Source of the DNA: Streptomyces odontomachi
GTDB taxonomy: Bacteria > Actinomycetota > Actinomycetes > Streptomycetales > Streptomycetaceae
Direction: 5' to 3'
Assembly (NCBI RefSeq): GCF_024435355.1
Contig: NZ_JAMJWG010000025.1
Span: 62,001-126,000, forward strand
DNA: 64,000 nt
In this document: one piece after another, positions 42,871-50,632 of the stretch
How the letters are laid out: the number at the start of each line of letters is the position of its first letter
How positions within the stretch are numbered: position 1 is the first letter of the stretch
Translations under genes and position numbers: made by a program
Notes under the pieces: generated by a model
What the model was told of the DNA's origin: nothing
Seen by the model: the letters and a program-made list of their open reading frames with translations, nothing else
Databases searched by the model: none

Positions 42871-44130
42871 TCATTCCTCGATCCCTCGTCCGCTGGCGGT
42901 GGACACGTCGATCTGACCGGTTACGGCGGCGGTGATCAGGGCTTGGCGGCGCTCGGCGAGAAGGGTCTCCCTCATCCTGAAGAGATGGCTCCTACGGCTA
43001 AGTTGGTCTTCCGCTCTGGTCAAGTGGGACACAATCCTCTGCTGCTTACCCAGGTCTGGGGTGGGAATCCTTAGACTCCTGATCAACTCTTGGCTAAGGT
43101 TAGGCTGACCGGCTCCTTGAGCAAGCATTACAATTCCTTCTTTGTGTGCCCGGAACCAGTAGCGGGCGTACTGGGTAGAGATTTCTCCAACTGGAGATAG
43201 GACACAGCATGCTTGATTTACACATGCACTGTTCGTTAGCAATCCCACTTTCCCCTTGGTGGCGCCCTGTCCGTACATCGCAATCACCAAGGAGCCGGGA
43301 CCGTGGAGCTTCAATGCGGGAAAGTCGACTATAGCCTTATTTGTGATCGTCTTTTCGCTTGATGTGACCTCTCCGTCGTTGAGGTCGCTACTGTTCACCC
43401 ACCAGTAGGGGCCATCGAAGTACTCGGCGACCGTTGATGTGGGGGTCGTGCCGCTTCCTGTCATGAACTGGTGGCCCACCTTGAGGAGACTCCAGCCGGA
43501 GCTCATCTCAGGCATCCACGGGATCATTGTCGGCTTCACCTCGTCATTGGCTACCGTCGTCCAGAAGCGCATTTTCTCGTGAAATTGGTTCTGAAGGAGC
43601 GCTAGTTGACGAATGAATTTCTGCCTAAGGTCGTCTATGCGGGCGGTTTCGGCGTCGAGGAAGTCGGCGATGCGGCGCTGCTCTTCCTTATCCGGGAGCG
43701 TGATCGGAAGATTTCCGATGTCGGCCGCGTTGATGGCCGGATAGCTTACGCCCACTGATCTAGCAACCACTTCGTCAATGAAGGTCTGAGATCGGCAATA
43801 ATGGGCTAGGAATCGGCTGTCGATCTGGGTGCCCGCCTCCAGTACAGCGAATCCAGTCGAGAAGACCAGGGGTGCCGCGACGTCAGGCACCGCCGCGATG
43901 GCACGTAGGTAAGTTCGCACCGTTGACACGACAACGGCACCAGCTGGCGCAAGACGGCGAGCTCGTGACGGAGCAGACTTGAAATCCATCTCCTCGTCAG
44001 GAATACTTATGCGACCAAGGTCATCAACTGCACCAATGTCGATATAGCGAAAACGAAAGTTCGACTCTGTATTTTCGGAGAGCACACTCCGGTTAATTCG
44101 AGTGACATCCTTAATCCTGAATGATGTCAC
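42871..44130 (-). CDS. hsdS: Type I restriction-modification specificity subunit S
   Basis: The 419-residue protein has two target recognition domains. TRD1 spans about residues 1-150 and TRD2 about 200-365. They are separated and followed by conserved helical regions (LPDKEEQRRIADFLDAETARIDDL and IPTPDLGKQQRIVSHLTRAEDQL). Codon use differs from neighbours: AAT, ATA, ATT, CTA and CTT are frequent, and GC content is visibly lower than in hsdM and hsdR. This fits recent acquisition or exchange of specificity domains. The start is GTG, overlapping the hsdM stop by 4 bp. Confidence 0.93.
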   Translation of the reverse strand: MTSFRIKDVTRINRSVLSENTESNFRFRYIDIGAVDDLGRISIPDEEMDFKSAPSRARRLAPAGAVVVSTVRTYLRAIAAVPDVAAPLVFSTGFAVLEAGTQIDSRFLAHYCRSQTFIDEVVARSVGVSYPAINAADIGNLPITLPDKEEQRRIADFLDAETARIDDLRQKFIRQLALLQNQFHEKMRFWTTVANDEVKPTMIPWMPEMSSGWSLLKVGHQFMTGSGTTPTSTVAEYFDGPYWWVNSSDLNDGEVTSSEKTITNKAIVDFPALKLHGPGSLVIAMYGQGATKGKVGLLTNSACVNQACCVLSPVGEISTQYARYWFRAHKEGIVMLAQGAGQPNLSQELIRSLRIPTPDLGKQQRIVSHLTRAEDQLSRRSHLFRMRETLLAERRQALITAAVTGQIDVSTASGRGIEE

Positions 44131-46193
44131 TCCGTCACCTTCCCCAATAGCGCCTGAATCTCCGCCTCCAGAGCCTTCAACTCCGCATCAATCTCCGCCA
44201 ACGGCCGCGGCGGCTTGTACACGTAGAAGTGCCGCGTGAACGGGATCTCATACCCGATCTTCGTCTTGCTGTCGTCGATCCACGCGTCCGGGACATGCGG
44301 CAGAACCTCCCGCCGCAGGTACTCCTCCACGTCCTCGTCCAGCGGCACGTTCTCGTAGTCACGCAACTCCGGATCCGGTTCCGGCTCGCCCTTCACGCGC
44401 TGGACCTCGCCCTCCGGGTCGCGGACACCGACCGCCTCGCGCAGCGCCTTGATGAAAGGCGCGCCCGCCGGCCACAGTAGGCCGGCCGCGACAGCCGCGT
44501 CCTTCAGGTCGAGCCACGCGTCGGACTTCGTCGTCCAGGACTTGCCGACCAACGGGCGCAACGCCGCCACGAATGCCTCGACGTCCGTGGCCCGTGCGAT
44601 CGGCTTTGACGCGGCGATCGCCGTCAGCGTCTCCTCCGTCACCTCGAAGCGGAGCTTCAGGGGCCGTTCGACGGTGATCCGGCGGTACCCGAAGTCCTCG
44701 TTGCGGAAGACCTTGATCTTTCCGGCCCGGTCGGCGAGGTCGTGGCCGCCGCCCCTCTCCCCCGCGTCGAGGACCGCCAGCGCCTCCGTGTAGAGCCGGG
44801 TGATCTCGGAGATGTGCTCCTCGCCCAGTTCCTTGCGCTTGTCGCCCAGCGACTTGCGCATCTTGCGCCAGTAGTCGCGCGCGTCCAGCAGGACGACCTT
44901 GCCGCGCCGGTCCTTGGCCTTGCGGTTGCTGAGCACCCAGAAGTACGTGGAGATGCCCGTGTTGTAGAAGAGCTGGTCGGGCAGGGCGACGATGCCTTCC
45001 AGCCAGTCGTTCTCCATGATCCACTGCCGGATCCTGGACTCACCCGACTCCGCCGCGCCCGTGAAGAGAGGGGAGCCGTTGAAGACGATCGCGATGCGGC
45101 TGCCACCCGAGCCCGACGGGTCCACCGGCTTCATCTTCGAGATCATGTGCTGGAGGAAGAGCAGCGAGCCGTCGTTGATGCGCGGCAGGCCGGCGCCGAA
45201 CCGTCCGCTCTCGCCGAGGTGTTCGTGTTCGTACTCGACGGCGCCCTTGACCTTCTTCCACTCCACGCCGAACGGCGGATTGGCCAGCAGGTAGTCGAAG
45301 GTGGCTCCGGCGTGGCCGTCGTCGCTGAAGGAGTTGCCGAACTTGATGTTCTCCGGGTCCTGACCCTTGATCATCATGTCCGACCGGCAGATGGCCCAGG
45401 ACTCGGGGTTGAGTTCCTGGCCGAAGACCTTGACCGTCGCGTCCGGGTTGAGAGCCGTGATGTGCTCGTCGGCCGCGCTGAGCATGCCGCCGGTCCCGCA
45501 GGCCGGGTCCATGACGGTACGGACGGTGCCCGGCAGGGCCAGCGCGTCGCTGTCCGGGGCAATGAGCAGGTTGACCATCAGCCGGATGACTTCGCGCGGT
45601 GTGAAGTGCTCACCGGCCGTCTCGTTGGACTGCTCGGCGAAGCGCCGGATCAGCTCCTCGAAGATGTAGCCCATCTGGTGGTTGGTGACGATCTCGACCG
45701 GCTTGCCGTGCTCGTCGAGTACGACATTGCCGTCCGCGTCCCTCTTCACCGGCCGCAGGTCGAGGTCGGCGAACCGTCCGACCACCTCGTACAGCAGGTT
45801 CGCCGCGTCCAGCCGCTTGATCTGCTGGGCGAACTCGTACCGCTCCAGGACCTCCCGGGCGTTCGGTGAGAAGGCGCCGTAGTACTCGTTGAGGTACTTC
45901 GCGGCGTGCGAGGGGTCGCCCGCGATGGCCTTCAGCGTGTAGGCGCTGGTGTTGTAGAAGCTGTGGCGGGACGCTATGCGCAGGAAGCGGTCCGGGTTGA
46001 TGTCCTGGTTCTGGTAGCGGGCGGCGACTTCCAGGACCTTGTCCTTGGTCGGCGCGAGGACACACTCAAGGCGTCGCAGCACGGTGAACGGCAGGATCAC
46101 CTTGCCGTAGTCGGACTGTTTGTAGTCGCCGCGCAGGAGGTCGGCGACCGACCACGCGTGGTTCGCCAGTTCCGTGTGCTTACTGCTGTTCAA
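44127..46193 (-). CDS. hsdM: Type I restriction-modification DNA methyltransferase subunit M
   Basis: The 688-residue N6-adenine methyltransferase has an N-terminal HsdM helical domain (ADLLRGDYKQSDYGKVILPF), the SAM motif DPACGTGGML, the catalytic NPPFGVEW, and a long C-terminal region with a coiled coil (LAEIDAELKALEAEIQALLG) that should contact HsdS. It is the first gene of a five-gene operon. The start is TTG at 46193 with GGAAGGA upstream. 78 bp separate it from the next methylase gene. Confidence 0.95.
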   Translation of the reverse strand: MNSSKHTELANHAWSVADLLRGDYKQSDYGKVILPFTVLRRLECVLAPTKDKVLEVAARYQNQDINPDRFLRIASRHSFYNTSAYTLKAIAGDPSHAAKYLNEYYGAFSPNAREVLERYEFAQQIKRLDAANLLYEVVGRFADLDLRPVKRDADGNVVLDEHGKPVEIVTNHQMGYIFEELIRRFAEQSNETAGEHFTPREVIRLMVNLLIAPDSDALALPGTVRTVMDPACGTGGMLSAADEHITALNPDATVKVFGQELNPESWAICRSDMMIKGQDPENIKFGNSFSDDGHAGATFDYLLANPPFGVEWKKVKGAVEYEHEHLGESGRFGAGLPRINDGSLLFLQHMISKMKPVDPSGSGGSRIAIVFNGSPLFTGAAESGESRIRQWIMENDWLEGIVALPDQLFYNTGISTYFWVLSNRKAKDRRGKVVLLDARDYWRKMRKSLGDKRKELGEEHISEITRLYTEALAVLDAGERGGGHDLADRAGKIKVFRNEDFGYRRITVERPLKLRFEVTEETLTAIAASKPIARATDVEAFVAALRPLVGKSWTTKSDAWLDLKDAAVAAGLLWPAGAPFIKALREAVGVRDPEGEVQRVKGEPEPDPELRDYENVPLDEDVEEYLRREVLPHVPDAWIDDSKTKIGYEIPFTRHFYVYKPPRPLAEIDAELKALEAEIQALLGKVTE

Positions 46194-46271
46194 CGGAGTC
46201 CTTCCGGTGTTCGCCGTCCCGGCGGGGCAGAGACGTCAAGTGTGGTGGTTCGCGGTTCCGGGCCGCACGTT

Positions 46272-48392
46272 TCACGCCGATTCGTGGTCGTCCGGCAGCA
46301 GTGCGCCGCCGGTGAGGCCGGTCCTGAGGAGACGGGAGACCTCGTCGGCGGCCCGATCGGCGCGGCGGGCGGCCGTGCGCAGGGCGTGCAGGCGGCGGAA
46401 GGCGGCGCCGTAGCGCTGCTGCTCGGTCAGGGGGAGCAAAGGAACGCGCAGGCGTCTCGGGTCCACCCGGACGAGCGAGGTGCCGGTGGCGGCGGCGTTG
46501 ACGTTCTGCTCCGCCGCCAGGAACCCGGCCAGGAACCAGGGGTCGAGCCGGCGTTGGTCCGGGCGGAAGAGGAGAAGGTGGGGTCCGAGGAAACAGCCCC
46601 CCTCGCCCGACTCGACGACCCGGGCCACAGCCGTACGTCCCACCCGGAGGATCTCCGTAAGCAGCACGTCACTTGCCTGGACCAAGGGGCGGGCACCGCC
46701 GGTGGGAAGGTCCGCTTCGGCTCCGGTGGCGGGCCGGTCCTCGAAGACGTCGGCAGCCGTGAGAGTCGGCCGGGTGGCCGGTTCCGCTTCGGGCCGGGGC
46801 TGCGGTTGGCCGCTACGGGTCCGGCGGCCTGGGGGCGCGGTGTGGAGCAGGCGGAGAGCGCCACCGCGCAGAAGGTCCGCGACGGTTGCGGTGCGCCAGT
46901 CGCGAGGCCGGTCGTCGGCCGGCGGCCAGTTTCCGTCGGTGCTGAGGCCGACCAGGTCCGTGGCTCCTTGGCGGAGCTGGTCGTACAGCTCTGATGCCTG
47001 CCGGGCCAGCAGGGCGGGGCGGAGTGCCTGCCGGGAAACCGTACGGATGCGGCGGGCCGGGGTGAGGTCCACGGCCTCGTCCAGGAGGTCGGTGACCGGC
47101 ATGGCGGCGGCGACGCCCGGGGTGCCCGTGAAACTCTCCTGGTCGTCGAGGTAGGGCCGCCACGCCGAAAGCACGGTGTCGTTGACGGTGTCCCAGTTGA
47201 GGTCCCGGGTCTCGGCGGCGGCGTCCACGAGCAGGACCGTAGCCGGGGCTTCGGCCTGCGGCTCGGGGCGTTCGAGTATCCACAGATGCAGGCCGATGTG
47301 GAGCGGGGTGGCCGCTCCTTGGGGAAGCGAGACGATCGCGCGGAGGGCTCCGTCGCGTACGAGCTGGGCCCGGATGCGCCGGCCGGCCGTGCGCTCGGCG
47401 ACGGCGGGCGGCATGAGCAGGACGGCAAGGCCGCGGGGGGTGAGGTGGGCCAGGCAGTGCTGGGCCCAGGCGAGCTCGGGTTCGCCCTTGGGAGGCACGC
47501 CGTAGGCCCAGCGTTGGTCGTACGCCAACTCGTCGTGGCCCCAGTCACGGACTCCGTACGGCGGATTACACAGGACGGCGTCCGCGGTGAGGCCCCTGAA
47601 GGCGTCGGCACGCAGGCTGTCTCCCGTGCGTACCGAGATCACCGCCTGAGGGGCTCTCAGCCGGAGCCGTACTGCGGCTTGGGCGGCCTGGCCGACCAGG
47701 ACGTCCTGGCCGTGCAGTGCGGTCGCGCCGGCGGACGCCGCCGCGGCGAGCAACGATCCGGTGCCGCACGCGGGGTCGAGAACGCTCGCGGGGAAAGCTC
47801 CCGCGCTGCCGGTCAGGAGCCGGGTCATGAGGTCGGCCAAGGGGCGCGGCGTGCGGTGGGTGCCGGTGCTCCCCGTGTCCTCCATTAGGCGTTCGGCCAG
47901 GACATCCGTCGCGGCCTCGGCGCCCTCGGTGGCGACGCACCGCAACAAGGCCCTCAGCGGTCCGGCCGCCTCGGGACCGTATGCGGCGTCCTCGGTTCCC
48001 GGAACGTCCTGGGCTCCGTCTTCGGCAGCCGACCTGGCCCATCGCAGCAGTGCGTCGTCACATAGCTCGGGAAGGGCTTCGCGCTCCTTTCGGCCCAGGC
48101 CGGCAGTCGCGAGTACCGCGAGGAGCAGGTGCAGGGCCTGCTCGCCGTCGCGAGAACGGGCGCGCAGCGCGGTGCGAAACTGGTCCAACGTCGTGGCCTC
48201 AGGGAGTTGGCCGCGGGCCGAGAGCCAGGCACGTACCGCGTCGAGGTCGTAGGTCGGGCTGGTGTCTGTGCCTCCCGCAGGTGCCGGAAAGTCCGGATGC
48301 CGGCGACGCCAGTTGCTCACCGTGGCGCGGGTCACTCCGGCCAGCCGGGAGATGTCGGCGGCGGTCACGAGGGCACTGGCCTGCTGGTTCAT
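46272..48392 (-). CDS. N6-adenine DNA methylase with N-terminal HTH and C-terminal specificity-like domain
   Basis: The 706-residue protein begins with a MerR/XRE-like helix-turn-helix (VTAADISRLAGVTRATVSNW). It then has a type I-like methylase with DPACGTGSLL and CNPPYGVRDWG, and ends in an HsdS-like segment (VRVDPRRLRVPLLPLTEQQR followed by a helix ending ADEVSRLLRTG). It thus combines M and S functions, with no nuclease domain. In Streptomyces such genes travel with TIGR04141 proteins, and that gene lies divergently here. It could methylate DNA as self-marking or regulate its own promoter through the HTH. Confidence 0.88.
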   Translation of the reverse strand: MNQQASALVTAADISRLAGVTRATVSNWRRRHPDFPAPAGGTDTSPTYDLDAVRAWLSARGQLPEATTLDQFRTALRARSRDGEQALHLLLAVLATAGLGRKEREALPELCDDALLRWARSAAEDGAQDVPGTEDAAYGPEAAGPLRALLRCVATEGAEAATDVLAERLMEDTGSTGTHRTPRPLADLMTRLLTGSAGAFPASVLDPACGTGSLLAAAASAGATALHGQDVLVGQAAQAAVRLRLRAPQAVISVRTGDSLRADAFRGLTADAVLCNPPYGVRDWGHDELAYDQRWAYGVPPKGEPELAWAQHCLAHLTPRGLAVLLMPPAVAERTAGRRIRAQLVRDGALRAIVSLPQGAATPLHIGLHLWILERPEPQAEAPATVLLVDAAAETRDLNWDTVNDTVLSAWRPYLDDQESFTGTPGVAAAMPVTDLLDEAVDLTPARRIRTVSRQALRPALLARQASELYDQLRQGATDLVGLSTDGNWPPADDRPRDWRTATVADLLRGGALRLLHTAPPGRRTRSGQPQPRPEAEPATRPTLTAADVFEDRPATGAEADLPTGGARPLVQASDVLLTEILRVGRTAVARVVESGEGGCFLGPHLLLFRPDQRRLDPWFLAGFLAAEQNVNAAATGTSLVRVDPRRLRVPLLPLTEQQRYGAAFRRLHALRTAARRADRAADEVSRLLRTGLTGGALLPDDHESA

Positions 48393-48454
48393 GGGCTCCT
48401 GCCGGTGACGCGGGGCGGGCGTGCTGGACGGGTCCCACTCTATACCGGTCCCCC

Positions 48455-48465
48455 TTCACCGTGAA
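48455..48465. promoter_or_regulatory. Palindrome TTCACCGTGAA in the divergent promoter
   Basis: This is a perfect 11-bp palindrome just before the -35 box of the rightward promoter. On the minus strand a TATAGA box lies about 10 bp further (48448-48453 region), so the site could control both directions. The N-terminal HTH of the methylase is a candidate binder. Confidence 0.5.
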
Positions 48466-48469
48466 GCAT

Positions 48470-48498
48470 TTGACAGTGCTTTCAGTTAACGCTCTACT
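48470..48498 (+). promoter_or_regulatory. Sigma70-type promoter of the TIGR04141 gene
   Basis: TTGACA (48470-48475), a 17-bp spacer and TCTACT (48493-48498) fit the housekeeping consensus. The -10 overlaps one arm of an inverted repeat, TTCAGT (48481-48486) and ACTGAA (48496-48501), suggesting repression. Confidence 0.6.
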
Positions 48499-48583
48499 GA
48501 AGACGCTTTCACTGGCCGTCCCGGCTGCCTCTGGACTCCCGGGGCTACGCCCTGCCCTCAACACCTCGGATTGGAACGGCGCC

Positions 48584-50278
48584 ATGGCCCCGAATACCTC
48601 CAGCACGTCGAAGCGCACCCTGTACCGGCTCACGGGTGTCGCTCCCTCGGTCGACGCGATGTTCGAAGCCCTCGACCATGCTCGCCTTGACGCCGTCCGC
48701 GCGGAACTGGGCTTTCCCGAGGCCCGGTTGGGGGTTCCGGCGCTGCTGGTCACCGGCGGCTTCGAGCAGCCGGTCGCCAGTTGGTGTGATGAGGTCAACC
48801 GCACCACAGGGTGCGAGGTGTCGCGCTCCGTCAACCGGTCGGCCGGTCTGCTGATGCTCGCGATCGACGGCGCGGTATACGCCATCGGCTACGACCAGGG
48901 GTTCCGCCTGGTGCCCGACGACATCAAGGACCGCCGGTTCGGGCTGAGCTTCGTGATCCGCAGGGTGGACCCCGCCCAGATCCGCGACCTGGTCTCCCAC
49001 ACGCCGGGCGGCGGACGGACCGACATCACCCTTGTGCCCGGTGGCACGCCGGTCTGGAGCCTGGGTGTACAGGAGCACGCGCAGATCGTGCGCCGGCTGG
49101 GCGGTCGGCTCGATGGCATGCAGCTCACGATCGCCAAGGACGACCGTACGAAGATCTCCAGCGTCGAGGGCGGTACCGGGCTGCGGATGCGGCTCGGCGT
49201 CGACGCCACGGACCTGGTCGCGGACATCCGTGCCATCGCCCGTGTCCTGCGGGAGGAGGCCCCGAACCCGGAGCTGGAATTCGTCGAGCACATCGTCCCC
49301 GTCAAGGACGCCGACGTCCTCACGCGGCTGGAGGAGCGGCTCGACGCCCTGCTGGGCGAGGAGCCCGACGGGCGCATCGCGGTCGCCGTCCCCTCCGACC
49401 ACTGGGACGACTACACCGCCGCCCAGCTGTTCGCCACCAGGGTCAACCGCTCGGCGGCCTATCTCACGGACGACTTCAGCCTGGAGTACGTCCTCAACCG
49501 GGCACGCGTGCACAGGCCGGGACGACGCCTCGCCGCGCTCCGGGACGGCACCGTCACTCTCTTTTCGCACACCCGAGCGAACAGGGATGACGTTCTGTGG
49601 ACGTCCAACGTGCTGCGGTGGATCGAAGCCTGGGTGACGCTCGACGGCCGCCGGTTCTTCCTGCTGGACGGGCAGTGGTACGAGATCGGCGAGGCGTACC
49701 GGAAGGCCATCCGCTCGCAGATGGAACGGCTCATCACCGGCACACCCTCGGTCGACCTTCCGGCCTGGGTACTCGGCGACACGGAGCGGACGTACAACGA
49801 GTCGGTGCCTGACATGCGGCCCGGGTATGTCTGCTTCGACCGTGACAACGTACGAACCGCTCTGCACCGGGGCAACGGCGTGGAGATCTGCGACCTGCTG
49901 AGCCCGGACAACGTTCTGATCATGGTGAAGCGGGCCAAGGGCTCCGACGCGCTGAGCCATCTCTTCGGTCAGGCGGTGGTCGCCGTTCAGACCCTGCTGC
50001 ACTCGCCGGAGGCCATGGACGAGTTCGCCAGGAAGGTGGCCGCTGCCCGGCCCGGCCGGGCTCTGCCGGACGGCTTCCGCCCGTCGAAGGTCGTGTTCGC
50101 GATCCTGCTGAAGAGTGGAACCGACCTCACCGCTGACACGCTCTTCCCCTTTTCCCAGGTCACCCTCGTACAGACGGCCAAGACCCTCGCAGCCTGGGGC
50201 GTCGAGGTCGAGGTCGTCGGGATCCGGGCCGCAGCGGTGGCTCCGAGCCGAGCGGGAATCCGCCGCCTGGCCGCATAG
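48584..50278 (+). CDS. TIGR04141-family sporadically distributed protein (defence-associated)
   Basis: The 564-residue protein matches the TIGR04141/DUF6119 family by length and motifs: TLYRLTGV at the N-terminus, CDEVNRTTG, LLMLAIDGAVYAIGYDQGF, FGLSFVIRRVDP, and a C-terminal part with GYVCFDRDNV, EICDLLSPDN, IMVKRAKGSDALSHLFGQ and KVVFAILLKSG. The family is scattered across bacteria in defence islands. The C-terminal segment (D..E.CDL and VKR.KGS..LSHLF) resembles a nuclease-like core, which is inference. The ATG at 48584 was chosen because the family N-terminus starts here. Confidence 0.8.
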   Translation: MAPNTSSTSKRTLYRLTGVAPSVDAMFEALDHARLDAVRAELGFPEARLGVPALLVTGGFEQPVASWCDEVNRTTGCEVSRSVNRSAGLLMLAIDGAVYAIGYDQGFRLVPDDIKDRRFGLSFVIRRVDPAQIRDLVSHTPGGGRTDITLVPGGTPVWSLGVQEHAQIVRRLGGRLDGMQLTIAKDDRTKISSVEGGTGLRMRLGVDATDLVADIRAIARVLREEAPNPELEFVEHIVPVKDADVLTRLEERLDALLGEEPDGRIAVAVPSDHWDDYTAAQLFATRVNRSAAYLTDDFSLEYVLNRARVHRPGRRLAALRDGTVTLFSHTRANRDDVLWTSNVLRWIEAWVTLDGRRFFLLDGQWYEIGEAYRKAIRSQMERLITGTPSVDLPAWVLGDTERTYNESVPDMRPGYVCFDRDNVRTALHRGNGVEICDLLSPDNVLIMVKRAKGSDALSHLFGQAVVAVQTLLHSPEAMDEFARKVAAARPGRALPDGFRPSKVVFAILLKSGTDLTADTLFPFSQVTLVQTAKTLAAWGVEVEVVGIRAAAVAPSRAGIRRLAA

Positions 50279-50365
50279 CGGAGTGTCGGAGGCGTAGGCG
50301 CCCAACTCTGCCTTCCGTTCGGCGCCGGCAGGAGGCTTGTCGTCGGACGCAGCATCACGTCTGTC

Positions 50366-50551
50366 ATGGCGGACAACACAGCACCGGCCGATTGTTTCGT
50401 CTGCCCACCTCCACGTCCACGTGATCCCTCGCTATCCGGGACTCCGAGCGAATACCCCTGGGACCGGCTCGATCCATGGCCCGAAGCGCCCCGGAGTGGG
50501 GAGTCCGAGGCTGCGGCACTGGTGGAACGGTTGGCTTCGGTCGTGCACTGA
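50366..50551 (+). pseudogene. HIT-family (histidine triad) hydrolase relic
   Basis: The frame from ATG 50366 starts ADCFVC, the usual HIT N-terminus, and ends DPWPEAPRSGESEAAALVER, the usual Streptomyces HIT C-terminus. Between them, in another frame, AHLHVHVIPRYPG (50403-50438) gives the complete histidine triad. About 80 residues between DCFVC and the triad are missing, and a one-base deletion near 50438 returns to the first frame. The gene has therefore lost its core by deletion. It sits at the right border of the defence island. Confidence 0.75.
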
Positions 50552-50632
50552 CACAGGGGAATTCGGCACGCGTCACGGGCCCAGCTCCCGGATACAGCGG
50601 GCACAGCCCCGTCCCACCCCCGCTGGGTTCCC

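Noticed and set aside
46272..48392. PglX or BREX-type methylase
   Set aside because: No PglZ, PglY/BrxC or kinase PglW genes are present; the HTH-M-S layout differs from PglX.
37804..50551. Integrative element (ICE or prophage) carrying the defence genes
   Set aside because: No integrase, excisionase, tRNA or att-type direct repeats were seen at either end within the window.
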